Source of the DNA: Leishmania infantum JPCM5
Taxonomy: Eukaryota; Euglenozoa; Kinetoplastea; Trypanosomatida; Trypanosomatidae
DNA: 64,000 bases
Assembly (NCBI RefSeq): GCF_000002875.2
Contig: NC_009418.2
Location: forward strand, 252,829 to 316,828
Direction: 5' to 3'
Shown: in pieces, positions 1 through 10,900 of the stretch
Layout: the number at the start of each line of letters is the position of its first letter
Position numbering within the stretch: the stretch's first letter is position 1
The notes under the pieces: model-generated
What the model was told of the DNA's origin: nothing
The model's database searches: none
Seen by the model: the letters and a program-made list of their open reading frames with translations, nothing else
Program-made: the position numbers and the translations under genes

Positions 1-2387
1 TGGGGGGGGGGGGGTACCCCCATCGGGAAGACTCCGATGGGTCGCATTGCTGCACCCGAAACGCAACCATCATACACATCTCTCGCGAAATGACGTAGAT
101 CTCGCCGGGGCGTGCGTGACGCTGCACGAAGAGGGCGAGCACAGGAAACTCGCATCCGCTCAGGAATTCCGCTCTGTCTTGGAAGAGGTGTGAGTTTGAG
201 ATGGCCGACTCGCGTGTACCCCCACAGCAGCCCCAGTGATTGCCTTCCCGCCTCAAACACGGTGGCCACCGCCTTACGGAGCTGCCGCGCCCACAATGCG
301 ACGCCTACACGGCACAGGGCGCACCGATGGCGCCCGCATCCCCGCAGGGTGACCGTGAGCAGAGGGAAGCAGCCGAAGGAGAGCACGCATGTGCTCCCCA
401 CGCCTCGAATACGCGCCATCTTGCTCCCGTGCAGGTTACCCGGCTCTCACAGCCTGACGAGGAGGAGGGGCCATCCTGCGCGTCCTACAAGCCGTGCCCG
501 AAACCAGCCCATGGACGCCTACCAGTGGCCAAAGAAGAGCGGAGGGAGCCCCCTTGCACGCGGCACAGGGGAAGGCGATGCACCTTGCCGATCTGTGTGG
601 CGAGATGAGAAGCGAGAGGCAGCAACGGATGCGGTGCATGGGAAGTATCCTCGACCAGTGCCCCCGCGCGTTCCCAGAAAGCGTCACTCCTCCGCCGCCG
701 GTGACAGACGCGGATGTCGAGGCCCCTCCCCTCACTGGCAGCAATCGTTATGGTGTGCCCAGCGCAGCACCGACCCCTCTCCTTGAATGGGCCCCCACCG
801 TCGTGGAAGAGAAGAAAGGACGTATCGGACGGCGGCACCCTCATTCTCTGGCCGCGACAAGTCAACAGCTGGCCAGATGAGCAGCGTTACAACGCGGAGG
901 TGGGTCTGGATGCGCAGCCACGGGAGAACTCGTGCTCCACGACTGTGTGCGTGTGGGAGGGGGGGTGACAGATCTGGAAAGGTCATCTTTTTCAAGTGCT
1001 TCTTTCCGTGCATCTGCGGCCGCTCTTGAGCCTGTGAACCAGGGACCGCTCCGTGCATCAGCGAAGAGCGCACCCGAATGAGCTTGGCTGTTGGCCCAGT
1101 GGTGATGTGGGTAGTGACAGCAACATCGGCCTGCCATCCTATGTGTGCCACGCGACCCGCCTCCGACATTCACGTGAAGGTCTGCATCGACAGCATTCAA
1201 CGAACGGGTGGTCGACAGGCGGTGGAGACAGCTCTGCAGGGGCCCCGAATCGCCGCGGAAAAGCTTAGCGCCACCTCGAATGACGACGAGACCGGCACCT
1301 GCAACATGTCTGCGTTGGCTGGCGTGGCGCTTGACCACAACTTGGGAACGGTCTGCGGTGGAAAACAGACGTGCACCCAGCTGAGCACCGATTCGTTCAA
1401 GCAGCTGACAAGGAGGAAGAGCTGGGACGGCTCATGGGTCGGCTTTGGTGTGCCGCCCGAGTCGTGCACATGCCCCCTCACAATTTTCGTCTTTTCCTCG
1501 CGGCGACGCGCCGGCTCTGCTCGAAAACGGTCACGAGGCCTCCACTGTGGTTCCTCGTGGGCGGATCTGCCTCAGAGCGCCCAAAGCGAACTCCGCTTGT
1601 GGCGCCAACGAGCAGCACCGAATATAAACCACGTCGCGCCGCACGTCTTTCGGCGTCTGCCGCAGAGCACGGCCTTCACATAGGCTGCAACCCCAGGAGG
1701 ACGGGGAGGGGGAGGGTGCGCGGTACGCATGCATCCGCATACGAGGCAGATGGTCGTCACCGGTAGCCTCTGAGGGGAAGGGGAGGGGCGCCAGGCGCAA
1801 ATAGCATCAACTCGGCTGGGCTCTGCGCGGTTTGCTGTGCCTTGTAGGCACAAACAACATTTCCAAAGAAAGCGAAGAACAGCGGCAGCACCACACCTTC
1901 CCAAAGATAGCACGCCGGCCCTCTCTGCCCTCCGTGAAGGCTGCGCACGCGGCCATGCGATTCATGCTGCAATTCATGCGCGGATAACTTTTTTTCCCAT
2001 ACGCGGCCACTTCTGAAAAACAGCAAGTTGGCCGCTAATCCTGCAGGCCGCCGGAACCGTGACCCTGCGTACCACGCGTGACGGGGTCTACCTAGCAACA
2101 TGGCAAAGAGCACGACGTGATGGATGAGGGCGGGAGGGAGGGGGTGGACCCTGCACTGCCCGTAGAGGTCATCAAAACGCGATAAACAGCGACCCTGTGA
2201 AAACGGAATGCAGAGGTCAGTTTCGCCCTTCTTGGCCACATTCAACACGTTCGGTGACATCGTCCACAGCACTCGAAAAATGGGGGATGGAACCCCGCAA
2301 CCGTCGATAAAGCTCCCTCTACTCCACAACTCTCTCTGATCTCATACTGACGAGTGCAGGAAATATTGACATACACACGCACTTGGA
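1..2387. other. Leading non-coding region, possibly retroposon-derived
   Basis: The window opens with a 13-G run at positions 2-14, probably a contig edge. After it, ORFs of 60-225 codons occur in all six frames with none dominating, which is typical of GC-rich decayed or non-coding sequence. The stretch from about 200 to 850 (runs such as ggtgacagacgcggatgtcg near 701) reminds me of SIDER-type short retroposons common in Leishmania intergenic DNA. That resemblance is from memory only. I support no gene here. Confidence 0.4.
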
Positions 2388-3131
2388 ATGCCTTCCTTGA
2401 AGCCTTCGTCGCCTTGCGGTGCGGCCGGGGTCGTTTGTATTCGCAAGGGTGCCGCTGAAGCGATGGTGGCGGTGCCAGAGCTTACCGCTGCTGCCCTCGA
2501 GCTGCTCAAAAGTGGTGTCTTTCACGGTTCCATGTGTGCCGAAGCAGCCGCCTCGAACATACCGCTGTTATCCCTTCCGCCGTCGAAGTGGTCGCACATC
2601 TCACCCACGAGGCGTGGTCCTGTGTCATGCTTTCTCTCTGCAGATGCATTGGTCACGGTCGGCCCGGCAGCCGATGTGAAAGTGTCAGAGTTGGAATTCG
2701 ATTCCATCAGCACTGCGCGTCGGCTGTCGCTCTCCCTCATCACAGACACGGATATCGCCGATGAATGTCAGAGTCTCACCAGCTCCGTTGACGGTAGAGT
2801 GTCCATCTCCCTTCCCTACACTCTCTCTCGCAGCACCTGCAGCTTTCAGCACAAGTCACGCGACTTCTTTGCTGTTCGTTCTTGCAAATGCGGTGCATCC
2901 TGCGCAACCCCTACGTCCATCGGCGCCGCAGCGGCTCGCACCGAGGCCACAGCAAACTCAGACGTCGTCACGGCAATGAGCAACACCACGAACATGTCGC
3001 CAGGACACTCCATCAGCAGCTCTCGCAGCTTGCTTCGTTCCCCGCGGGCGCGTGTGTGGAGGACAGCGGTGCCGCAGAGCAACCGCCATGTCGGCGCCAG
3101 CGTGCCTGGCCTGCTCGAGGAAACCGGGTAG
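2388..3131 (+). CDS. Possible hypothetical protein, 247 aa (doubtful)
   Basis: An ATG-initiated ORF of 247 codons on the same strand as the downstream polycistron. The translation is Ser/Ala-rich, with no motif, membrane segment or coiled coil that I recognise. Third-position GC is only moderate, weaker than in the confirmed genes further right. A 162-codon ORF on the opposite strand (2846-3334) overlaps its 3' half and looks about equally protein-like, so the coding strand is uncertain. It is followed by a 3.6 kb T-rich spacer. It may be a real small gene, a decayed gene or chance; I give no function. Confidence 0.25.
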   Translation: MPSLKPSSPCGAAGVVCIRKGAAEAMVAVPELTAAALELLKSGVFHGSMCAEAAASNIPLLSLPPSKWSHISPTRRGPVSCFLSADALVTVGPAADVKVSELEFDSISTARRLSLSLITDTDIADECQSLTSSVDGRVSISLPYTLSRSTCSFQHKSRDFFAVRSCKCGASCATPTSIGAAAARTEATANSDVVTAMSNTTNMSPGHSISSSRSLLRSPRARVWRTAVPQSNRHVGASVPGLLEETG

Positions 3132-3541
3132 GTGGAAGAGGCGATCAGCGTGGTCTTGACGATGGCCGACTCCGACCGCCACATGTTTTCGTGGGCGGAG
3201 CTGAAAAGTCCACATGCGTCATCGAAGAGGATATCCACTTCAATGATGATGTCGTCGCCTAACATCACTTTCGCAGTGCGAAGCTGCATATTCTGATTGT
3301 GTGTGTGTGCAGCCTCGTGTATGCGTGCGTCCACAGATATGTTTCTCCCAGCGAAGGAGTCTTCTCTCTGCTTCTCCTGCTATGTTTTCTGCGAGTGGAA
3401 CCTCGTGCTTGGAAGGAGAGGGTAATCGATATACTTTTCTTTCTCATTTTTTTTATTTCCGTGTTGCCTTTGTTTTTCTTTCGCTTCATGTATAGTTTTA
3501 GCTGGTGCGGCGTTCACGCAAGTGCCTGTGGGCGGGTGGGG

Positions 3542-3581
3542 NNTTGTAAAATNNNNNNNNNNNNNTGNNNTNANGTTAANN
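3542..3581. other. Unresolved-base patch
   Basis: Scattered Ns (2, then 13, then short groups) are mixed with called bases. This indicates low-quality reads rather than a scaffold gap of set size. No coding interpretation should cross it. Confidence 0.95.
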
Positions 3582-6500
3582 CAGCAGGCTATTTAACCGT
3601 ATGGTACTTTTTTGTTTCGACCATTAAGCCCTTTTCTCTCTCCCTCTGCCTTCCACGCTGTTCAAGCGTGTGTGGGTGTGGGCACGCCCGCCCCCGTTTT
3701 CTCTCGTGTAATATGTACATTAGTCATATCCATGGTGCCCACGCACGAAGAAGCGCATGAAAAAGGTAGCGAAAAGGAGCGGTGGAGGGAAAACACTATG
3801 ACGCACGTGCACGAACAGCGGTTACCTTTTTCCCCCTCCTCTCTGCACTTGCCTCTCCACCCACGCACCCATCCATCTCTTCCCCCCCCCCAAAAAAAAA
3901 AATATATATAGAAAACGGTGGGCTGTTTATCCTCCCTTGTTTGGGGGGGTTCGCTCTTCTATATGCGATGATCTTTCCGTTTTTTCTTGCTCCTCTGTGT
4001 GCCTGCTCACTCCTCGTTCTGTTTACCATCTCAACCCATCATCGTACCCATCCTTCTCTTCACTGCCTGCCTTAGCATTATTGTCGTATTTCTCTTTTTT
4101 CGCCTTTGCGTTCTTCTCGCACCACTATATATGTATATATGTGTGTATATTTGTTGCTGTTATATGTTGTCCCGTCTCTGGCATGCTTTGGTGTGCGCAG
4201 GGTCAGCGGAATCGTCGCCATCATTGCAGCCTCTCCCCCGTGTGTCCACCGCCGGCGGCACGAAACAAGACAACAAAGAAAACGTCACTTTCTTTTTCGT
4301 TGGTGTTATCTTTTTTGGGGGGGTTCTTCTTTTTCGTTGTTGTCGGTTTTGTTTTGTGGGTGAAAAGGGAGCAGCTCTCTGCGTGTTTTTCTTCATCTCC
4401 TGATAATTTTGTTGTGCCATGTGCTCTCTCTTTTTTTCCCAATCGGAGCTTACTTCTGGCTCTCCGCCGCCTCTCCTCTCTCAGGCTTCTGTTCTTTTCC
4501 GGAAGAAAGAGGGGGCGCATGACACCACGCACGTGTGTCAGAGATCCGTGATACATGTAGCACTCCTTCGTGTGCCCATGTTACCCTTTTTGGCTATTTT
4601 TTCCGGCTTTTCGCTTCTGACGTTATTATTATTCCCTCTGTTGCCTCTTGTATCCACCGCACCACCACGACCCGCCTTTCCAGTCCCCTCGTCCCTCTCT
4701 GCTCCTTGCACTAAAGGTGAGCGTGTGTGAGAGGGGGTGCCTCTGAGGGTGTCAGCCTCTCGCACTGTTGTTTTGTTTGCCGTGGTGTAAAGCGTCGGTG
4801 TCAAGCATGTGCCCCACTCCTCTTTCTTTTATCTGTGTGTAAACGTATTCTTCTTCCGAGCTGCACGAAGCATGCTTCTGCTTTACTCCTCATGTTCAGC
4901 CTCCCCTCTCCCTTTACAGTGTTGAGAGAGTGGAATGTTCACTCCTGTAGATGGCTTCGCTTACCTCCCCTCATGCGCGCGCGTCGTCTTGGATCTATGA
5001 CTTCACGATTGCGCTCCATATGGTGAGGCTTTTCCGCTCCTTTTTCCTTGTCCGCCCTCTGCCTCTGCCCCCCGCCCCCCCGATCCCTGTACGAGGCTTC
5101 TTCTTGAGCTCTCTCCTCTTCTTTGTTTTTTTCTTTGTTGTTTCACTTCGTTGTCTCCGATAATGCATAGCATACACGCAGGTAGGTGTATGTGTGTCTC
5201 AGTATGTGTGTGTGTGTTATGGGTGCCCTTTTTCCTCCCTCCCTTCTCCTGGGTACTTTTTCAAGCGGAGATGAAAGGGGGAGAAAGGGGCATCTTCATG
5301 TCCCGAGAGATGCACACCAACCAGCACGCTCGCCTCCCTTCTCTTTCTTTCCTCCCTTTGTGCTTTTTCTTCGTCTTGGCAGCCCTCGCGATGCAAGCGA
5401 ATAGAGTTCTATATATCTATACGTATGCATAGATAGGTATAAATGCTCCTATACCTTTTCGATTGTGTTTTCTTGTCTGATTCATGTGCTGTAACTCTTC
5501 GGAGCTTTCTCTCTCTCCTCTCCCACAAGAGAGGAGAGCGAGGGGAAGGGGGAGGTACTAAAAGACGGTGCCGTTGAACACACATCAAGAAAAAAAGCGT
5601 ACAGACGAAGTCCGAACAAGATAAAGATGTCGGTGAGTCTGGCAGTGCCCGTTACTGCAGCCTTCTCCTTCCTCGTTCTCCTCCCCCCCCCCGCTTGCGC
5701 TCCCACTTCCTTCGCCCCATGGGAGAAGGCTTACCTTTCACGTCTGTTTGTGTGTGGTGGCTATGTGTGTTTGTCTTTTCTCTCTACCCCCCGCCAGCAT
5801 GCACTTGTGAACATGTATATGCTCGTGCGTAAGTGATGCAGCCGTCAGCGGAGTCTAAACCGGAAAGCGAGCAAACGCACGATGGTCCGTGACGGCTCAC
5901 CCGTCGCAACCCGATCCGCCCTCGTCGCCATTTGAGCATGACCCTCTACAATGATTCAAGCTCCGTCAAGGCGTCACCGCTGCCCTGTTAACCTCGCCTC
6001 CCCTGCCGCGTTCTGCACATCGTTTCTCGGCAGAACTGCCGCCCTTTCCCCTTCTCTTTCTTGACCTTCATGATTTTTTCATATCGGCGCCTTTTTCTCT
6101 TCCCTTCCGCCGTCAGATCGACTCTCCAACTCTACTGCCTTCCCTCATCTCCACTTCCTCCTCTGCGTTGATGTGACCTCGTTGCTCGGCAGCGGACGAG
6201 AGAAAAAGAGGTGCCTCATCGCTCCCTCTGCACGCACGTTTATATGTGGGTGGTCAGCACGCGAAGACGAGCAACTACAACGCACGCCTCACATACGCAA
6301 ACACGAAAAAAAAAGGCAAAACATAATACGCTCAGAGTGGGGGCCGGCCTTTGTGCGTAGTGCAACCAGCACCATCGCTAACTCATCCCACTTTCTGTAT
6401 CGCTTTCTTGGGTTTCCCCTTCCGTGGCTCCTCTTGTTCTTTTTAGTCCACCGAGGCCGTCTGAGAAGACACACGTGAGTGGAAGAGAGAGGGAGGCGCA

Positions 6501-6627
6501 CACGCGCAAAGGCAAAACACGGCGCAACGGATATGTTGGCTTCTCCGCTCTCTCTCTCTCTCCCTTAAACTTTCATGTTTGCATCATCACACACACACAC
6601 GAGGACATCTGTGCTTTTTCTCCACAT

Positions 6628-6657
6628 CCTTTTTTTTTTCGTATTTGGTTTGGGCAG
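6628..6657 (+). promoter_or_regulatory. Candidate spliced-leader acceptor for the 2393-aa gene
   Basis: A dense T/C tract with about ten consecutive T is followed by the first downstream AG at 6656-6657, about 112 bases before the ATG at 6770. Polypyrimidine tract plus first AG is the usual trans-splice acceptor arrangement in trypanosomatids. The exact site is inferred. Confidence 0.45.
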
Positions 6658-6769
6658 CGCTTCAACGCCGCATTGTGGGCGAGGCAGACTTAAACGTGCG
6701 ACCTACTGTCGCACTGCCTAGCAGAAGAGGGGGAGCCGTACGCTTCACACCGTCTCACCGCACCTGCTG

Positions 6770-7938
6770 ATGGAATCGCCTCCGGCCCAGGCTGTCTCTG
6801 GAGAGCAGCGTGCCCGTTTGCTAGAGCTGGAAGAGCGGCAGCGTCAGCTCAAGCGCCTGTGCGAGGAGGCACTCAGGGAAGAGGAGCAGCATCAGCAAAT
6901 TCTCCAGCAATTAGAGGAGCACAACACGGCCGCCGCGTCGTCTGTTGGGTCGTTCGCGGGTGGCAGCGCCGGGAGCTTTACCGGCGCTGCAGCTCTGCAT
7001 GTGAGGCCTTTCTCGCCCAGCGCCGCAGCAGAACCACTCGACGACTTGCTGACAGGCGAGGTGCAGTCCTTTCGTGACCCCAACAGCATTGTCCGAGACT
7101 CCTCCACCGGCAGTGTAGCCGCAGCGCCCTTGCTGCGTGGTGGATCGTCGTCGAATCCGCGCAATCCTTCTATGGACCGGCCGCGCACTCGACTCGACAG
7201 TAGCTATCGGCCACCGACGTACCCGCTGCCAACGGCGTCCGCCACACAGCCGCCTCCCCCGCCGCGAGCAATGTTGTACACTGCCTCTCGCCGGCCTAGA
7301 GAAGAGGGAAGCCGGGCAGACGCAGCGGCCATAAATGGCAGCATTCAGCCTTCCATATCTGCGCCAGCGATGTCTTCGTCCCTACCAGTAACCAAGACGT
7401 GGTGGCATGGTGAAAAGGGTGCTGCAGAAAAAAGATCAGGATCGAACGCCGCGGCCGCCGCTTGCACGCCAGCCGAGAGAGTCGGCGCCGGCTATGGCGC
7501 GTACGCCGCCTGTTCCCCGCCCGCTGCACCCGCGCCCCTGTCGCCACCACCACCGCCGCCGCCGCCGGAGCGCAGTCGCAGCCGCAGCCCGGGCTGCAGC
7601 GGCCCCCTGGTAGATCGGCTATGGCGCAGTGATGTCCGTCACCACCACGGCATCCCTCCCCCACCTCCACCAGCACCGAACGCAGTAGAGGCCACGGTCT
7701 CACCTTTCTCCGTGCTGTACTCGCGGACACTCGGCGCGCGTGCAGGCTTGTCGCCGCCGCCATCACGGCCCTCACGCTCATCTGCGCCGCCGTTGGTCTC
7801 TCCGGATGACGTCGCGGACAACCTTCCACCACCGCCTCCGCGCGCGCACAGTTGTGCCGCTGCCTCGCACAACGTGCAACCCAGCATGGCAAATAAGTAC
7901 CGCAGGTCGCGTAGCTTCCTCAACGCAGACCCGCCGCT

Positions 7939-7969
<31 letters not shown>

Positions 7970-10900
7970 ACAGCCCACACAGACCTGGGTGGCGACTCGA
8001 TCCTGTCGACAACTTCAACGGAGCGCGTCATCGAGCGATGGAGGCATCGATTGAGCTGCAGCGATGCACTCGGGCAGCGCGATGGTCACTACACCAGTAG
8101 CGGGTACGATCGGAGCGGGGCCGCAGGTCAGAAGCCCTCCATTACCCGTCCAGGCACAAGGGTGGGCGTCACGTTGGCGGAGCGCCGCACCCCTCAGGCA
8201 TCTGCCGCTCCGCTACTCTCCGTTCCTTATCGCGAGAGTGCCACCAGAGAAGGCGTCAAGGTCGCAAGCCGGGTACCGCCGCCACCACCACCGCCGCCTG
8301 TGTCTGGTACCGATCCTCTTTCCTCACCAGCCCGCTACAACGAAGGCAGAACCGAGGACGAGTCGCTTCCAAACAGATGGGAGACGGCGTCATTGACACC
8401 GAGTCTGCGAAGTGCGGAAGAGAGGCGCCTGCGCAGCTACTTTGCGAAACCAGACGGAGACGTTGGCAGTTCAGCTCCGGCACACAAAGACTACGCGAGC
8501 TACAGCCGCCAGCGTGTGCTGGGATCTCGCGATGGAGTGAAGAACGCTCGAGCTGCACTGCTTGAAACCGGTGGCACGGCTTCCTCCACCTCCGCTCCGG
8601 CGGCGGCAAGGTCCGAGGGCAGCGTCAGCGCCTGGCAACAAACTTCTCGCGCGGCGGAGCCGCCATTGCATCGGCGTTCGACAGCTGCCCATTTTACCTC
8701 CTCAGCACCCTCTGTAACTGAGGTCCTTCCACCGACACCGGCCAAGGCGAAGCCCAAGAAGACGGTCCTTCATCCGTATGGGTTGCAGCAGTCACAGTCT
8801 TCCTCGCTCTCACCCCCACCAGAGCCCAGTCTCAGAAATGCAGCAGCTAGAAACGGATGTGGCGCCTCTCGGCACAGAAGCGGTGCGCCGGCGCCTCTGT
8901 TTTCGGCGCTTTCCGCGAAGCATCAACGAAGCACCTTGTCCGCCCTGAACAGAAGCAATCTCGACTCGGCATGGGGCAACGGCGGCACCTCACTCCCTGC
9001 GCAGTCGGATGTCAATGGCGCGGCAGCCGCCCCAGCACCGCATGCCTCTGTCGCAGCTTCGGACAGCGACTACTTCGACATAGGACCCGAGAAGGAGGCG
9101 CTGCTGACACTGCTGCAGGAAAGCACCCGCGGCGCACCAGGGAGCAGTGCCGGTGTCGCGTTCCCAGCTACCAGCCGCTCGTCGTCGATACAGCCGTGGG
9201 CGTCGTCCTCGGTGGTAACTAACGTCGCAGGCGGCGGTCAATCAGCTGAGAAAGCACTCCCCTACCCTCCCTCGGCCCGCCTGTCTGACAGCAAGCAGAC
9301 ACAGAGTTTTGGTGCTCCGCCCACGATGACGACGCTGCCGCCTCATAATAAAGACTCAGCAAGGCGGCACTCCAATTTCGACCTGTCGGTGGGCACACCG
9401 CTCCCGCTCGGCGGAAGCGGCAAAGCAGCCGCTGGGGGAGCGCAGCACGGCAACGAGGTGGCTGCGGCGCAGCTGCAGCAGAAATACGACGCTGCGCAGA
9501 CCAAGGCAGAAGCGCTGGCGCGGCACCTGGTGAAGGCCATCAGTGACCGCAAAATGCTTCAGGGCAGCGTAGAGCAGCTGGAAATGCTTGTGGAGGAGTG
9601 CAACGCCGAGGTGGGTCGGCTTCAGCAGATTGTGGAGCAGCAGCACCAAGACAGGGCCACCTCCCTCGGGGTGCAGGCAGCACTTCGCGCCAAGGAGCGG
9701 GAGGTGGCTGTATACGAGGACGAAATCCGGCGACTCAACGTGGTGCTGAATGGGCACCTCACCCGCACGGCCACCGCTGAGCGTGTGGCGCAGGACAGTG
9801 TGCAGCACGGACTGGTGGTTAAGGAGGCGGAGGTGGAGGCGGCCATGGCAGAGGTAGGTATGGCGCATCTGGCGCAGCGGGAGGCGGAGGAGCGAGCCAG
9901 CCGGCTGGCGAATGAACTGGACACAGCGGTGGAGCAGATACAGTTTCTCGACGAGCGCCTTGCTGAGATGGAGCGGGCTGCGGCTGCAGCACGCTTCCAG
10001 GCGATGTCTGGACGCATCACCGAAGAAAACGACGTGAACCTGGACGGCGGCACCGTCGCTCCCTCACACTTGAGCCCAGCAGCGCACATCACCATGCCCC
10101 CCGACGAAGAAACACGGCACTGGCCGCCGGAAGCGCGGCAAGCGATGGCGCAGCTTGCCGCACAGGCAGAAGGGCTGCTTTTCAAAAATGCGGAGGGGGA
10201 GCGTCACGCCTCGATGCGGCTGCAGCACGTGGAGAACACCTGCAACGAGCTTCAACGGCACCTCCGACAGCGCGGCGAGGAGGTGGAGCGTGCGCGTGAG
10301 GCATGCGAGCAGCTTCGACAGGAAAAGAGCGCCTTGCAGACGGTAGGAGGACTGTGGTATCAGCAATTACGTGAAGTGAAAGAGGATGCGCAGCTCGTCT
10401 CGGAGATGGTGCGCACCTCCCGCGAAGACGCAGAGGACGTGTATCTGTCCTCGAGAATGGCAGAAGAGCGCGCTGCTGTGCACTGTGCCGCCGCGGCAGC
10501 GGCAAGTCCGCTGCAGCCCCTACCGAGCCCAGCGCCGACGGATCCCGCAACTTTGAAGAAATCTGCGCAGTTCGCGCGGCAGGTGATGCGCGACTTTCAT
10601 GCGGTAGCACGCTTTCTCTCAAGCCTGCGCACGATGAACATAGGGGACAGCAACGGGTACCAAATCCTGCAGGCTATCGCTAGTGGCCGCCACCCAGCCG
10701 AAGCTCTCTACACCGCTGACGACACCGCCACGCCGAAGCGGCTGAGCGAGCTGCTCCGCCCTAACGAAGCGACGGAGGCAAAGCGCCGCGTGCAAGAGAA
10801 GAAGGCTCGCGTTCTGCGTGCCGTGGAGCAGGCCTTGATTGTAGAGCCGGTTTCGGCCGCTGCGTACGTTTCGGTAGACACGCCACACAATCGCCCCTCC

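Larger units (their letters stand above)
3132..6769. other. Long T-rich and pyrimidine-rich spacer
   Basis: About 3.6 kb made mostly of T/C-rich and GT-rich low-complexity sequence, with frequent runs of T, a C-run/A-run/TA stretch near 3885-3910 and short GT repeats near 5200. This is typical Leishmania UTR and trans-splicing spacer. The ORFs inside are short and Phe/Ser/Leu-rich because of the pyrimidine bias. No gene is supported. It contains a patch of unresolved bases at 3542-3581. Confidence 0.7.

Noticed and set aside
3937..4551. 204-codon plus-strand ORF in the T-rich spacer
   Set aside because: Phe/Ser/Leu-rich text from pyrimidine runs; other frames are equally open and no ordered protein pattern is seen.
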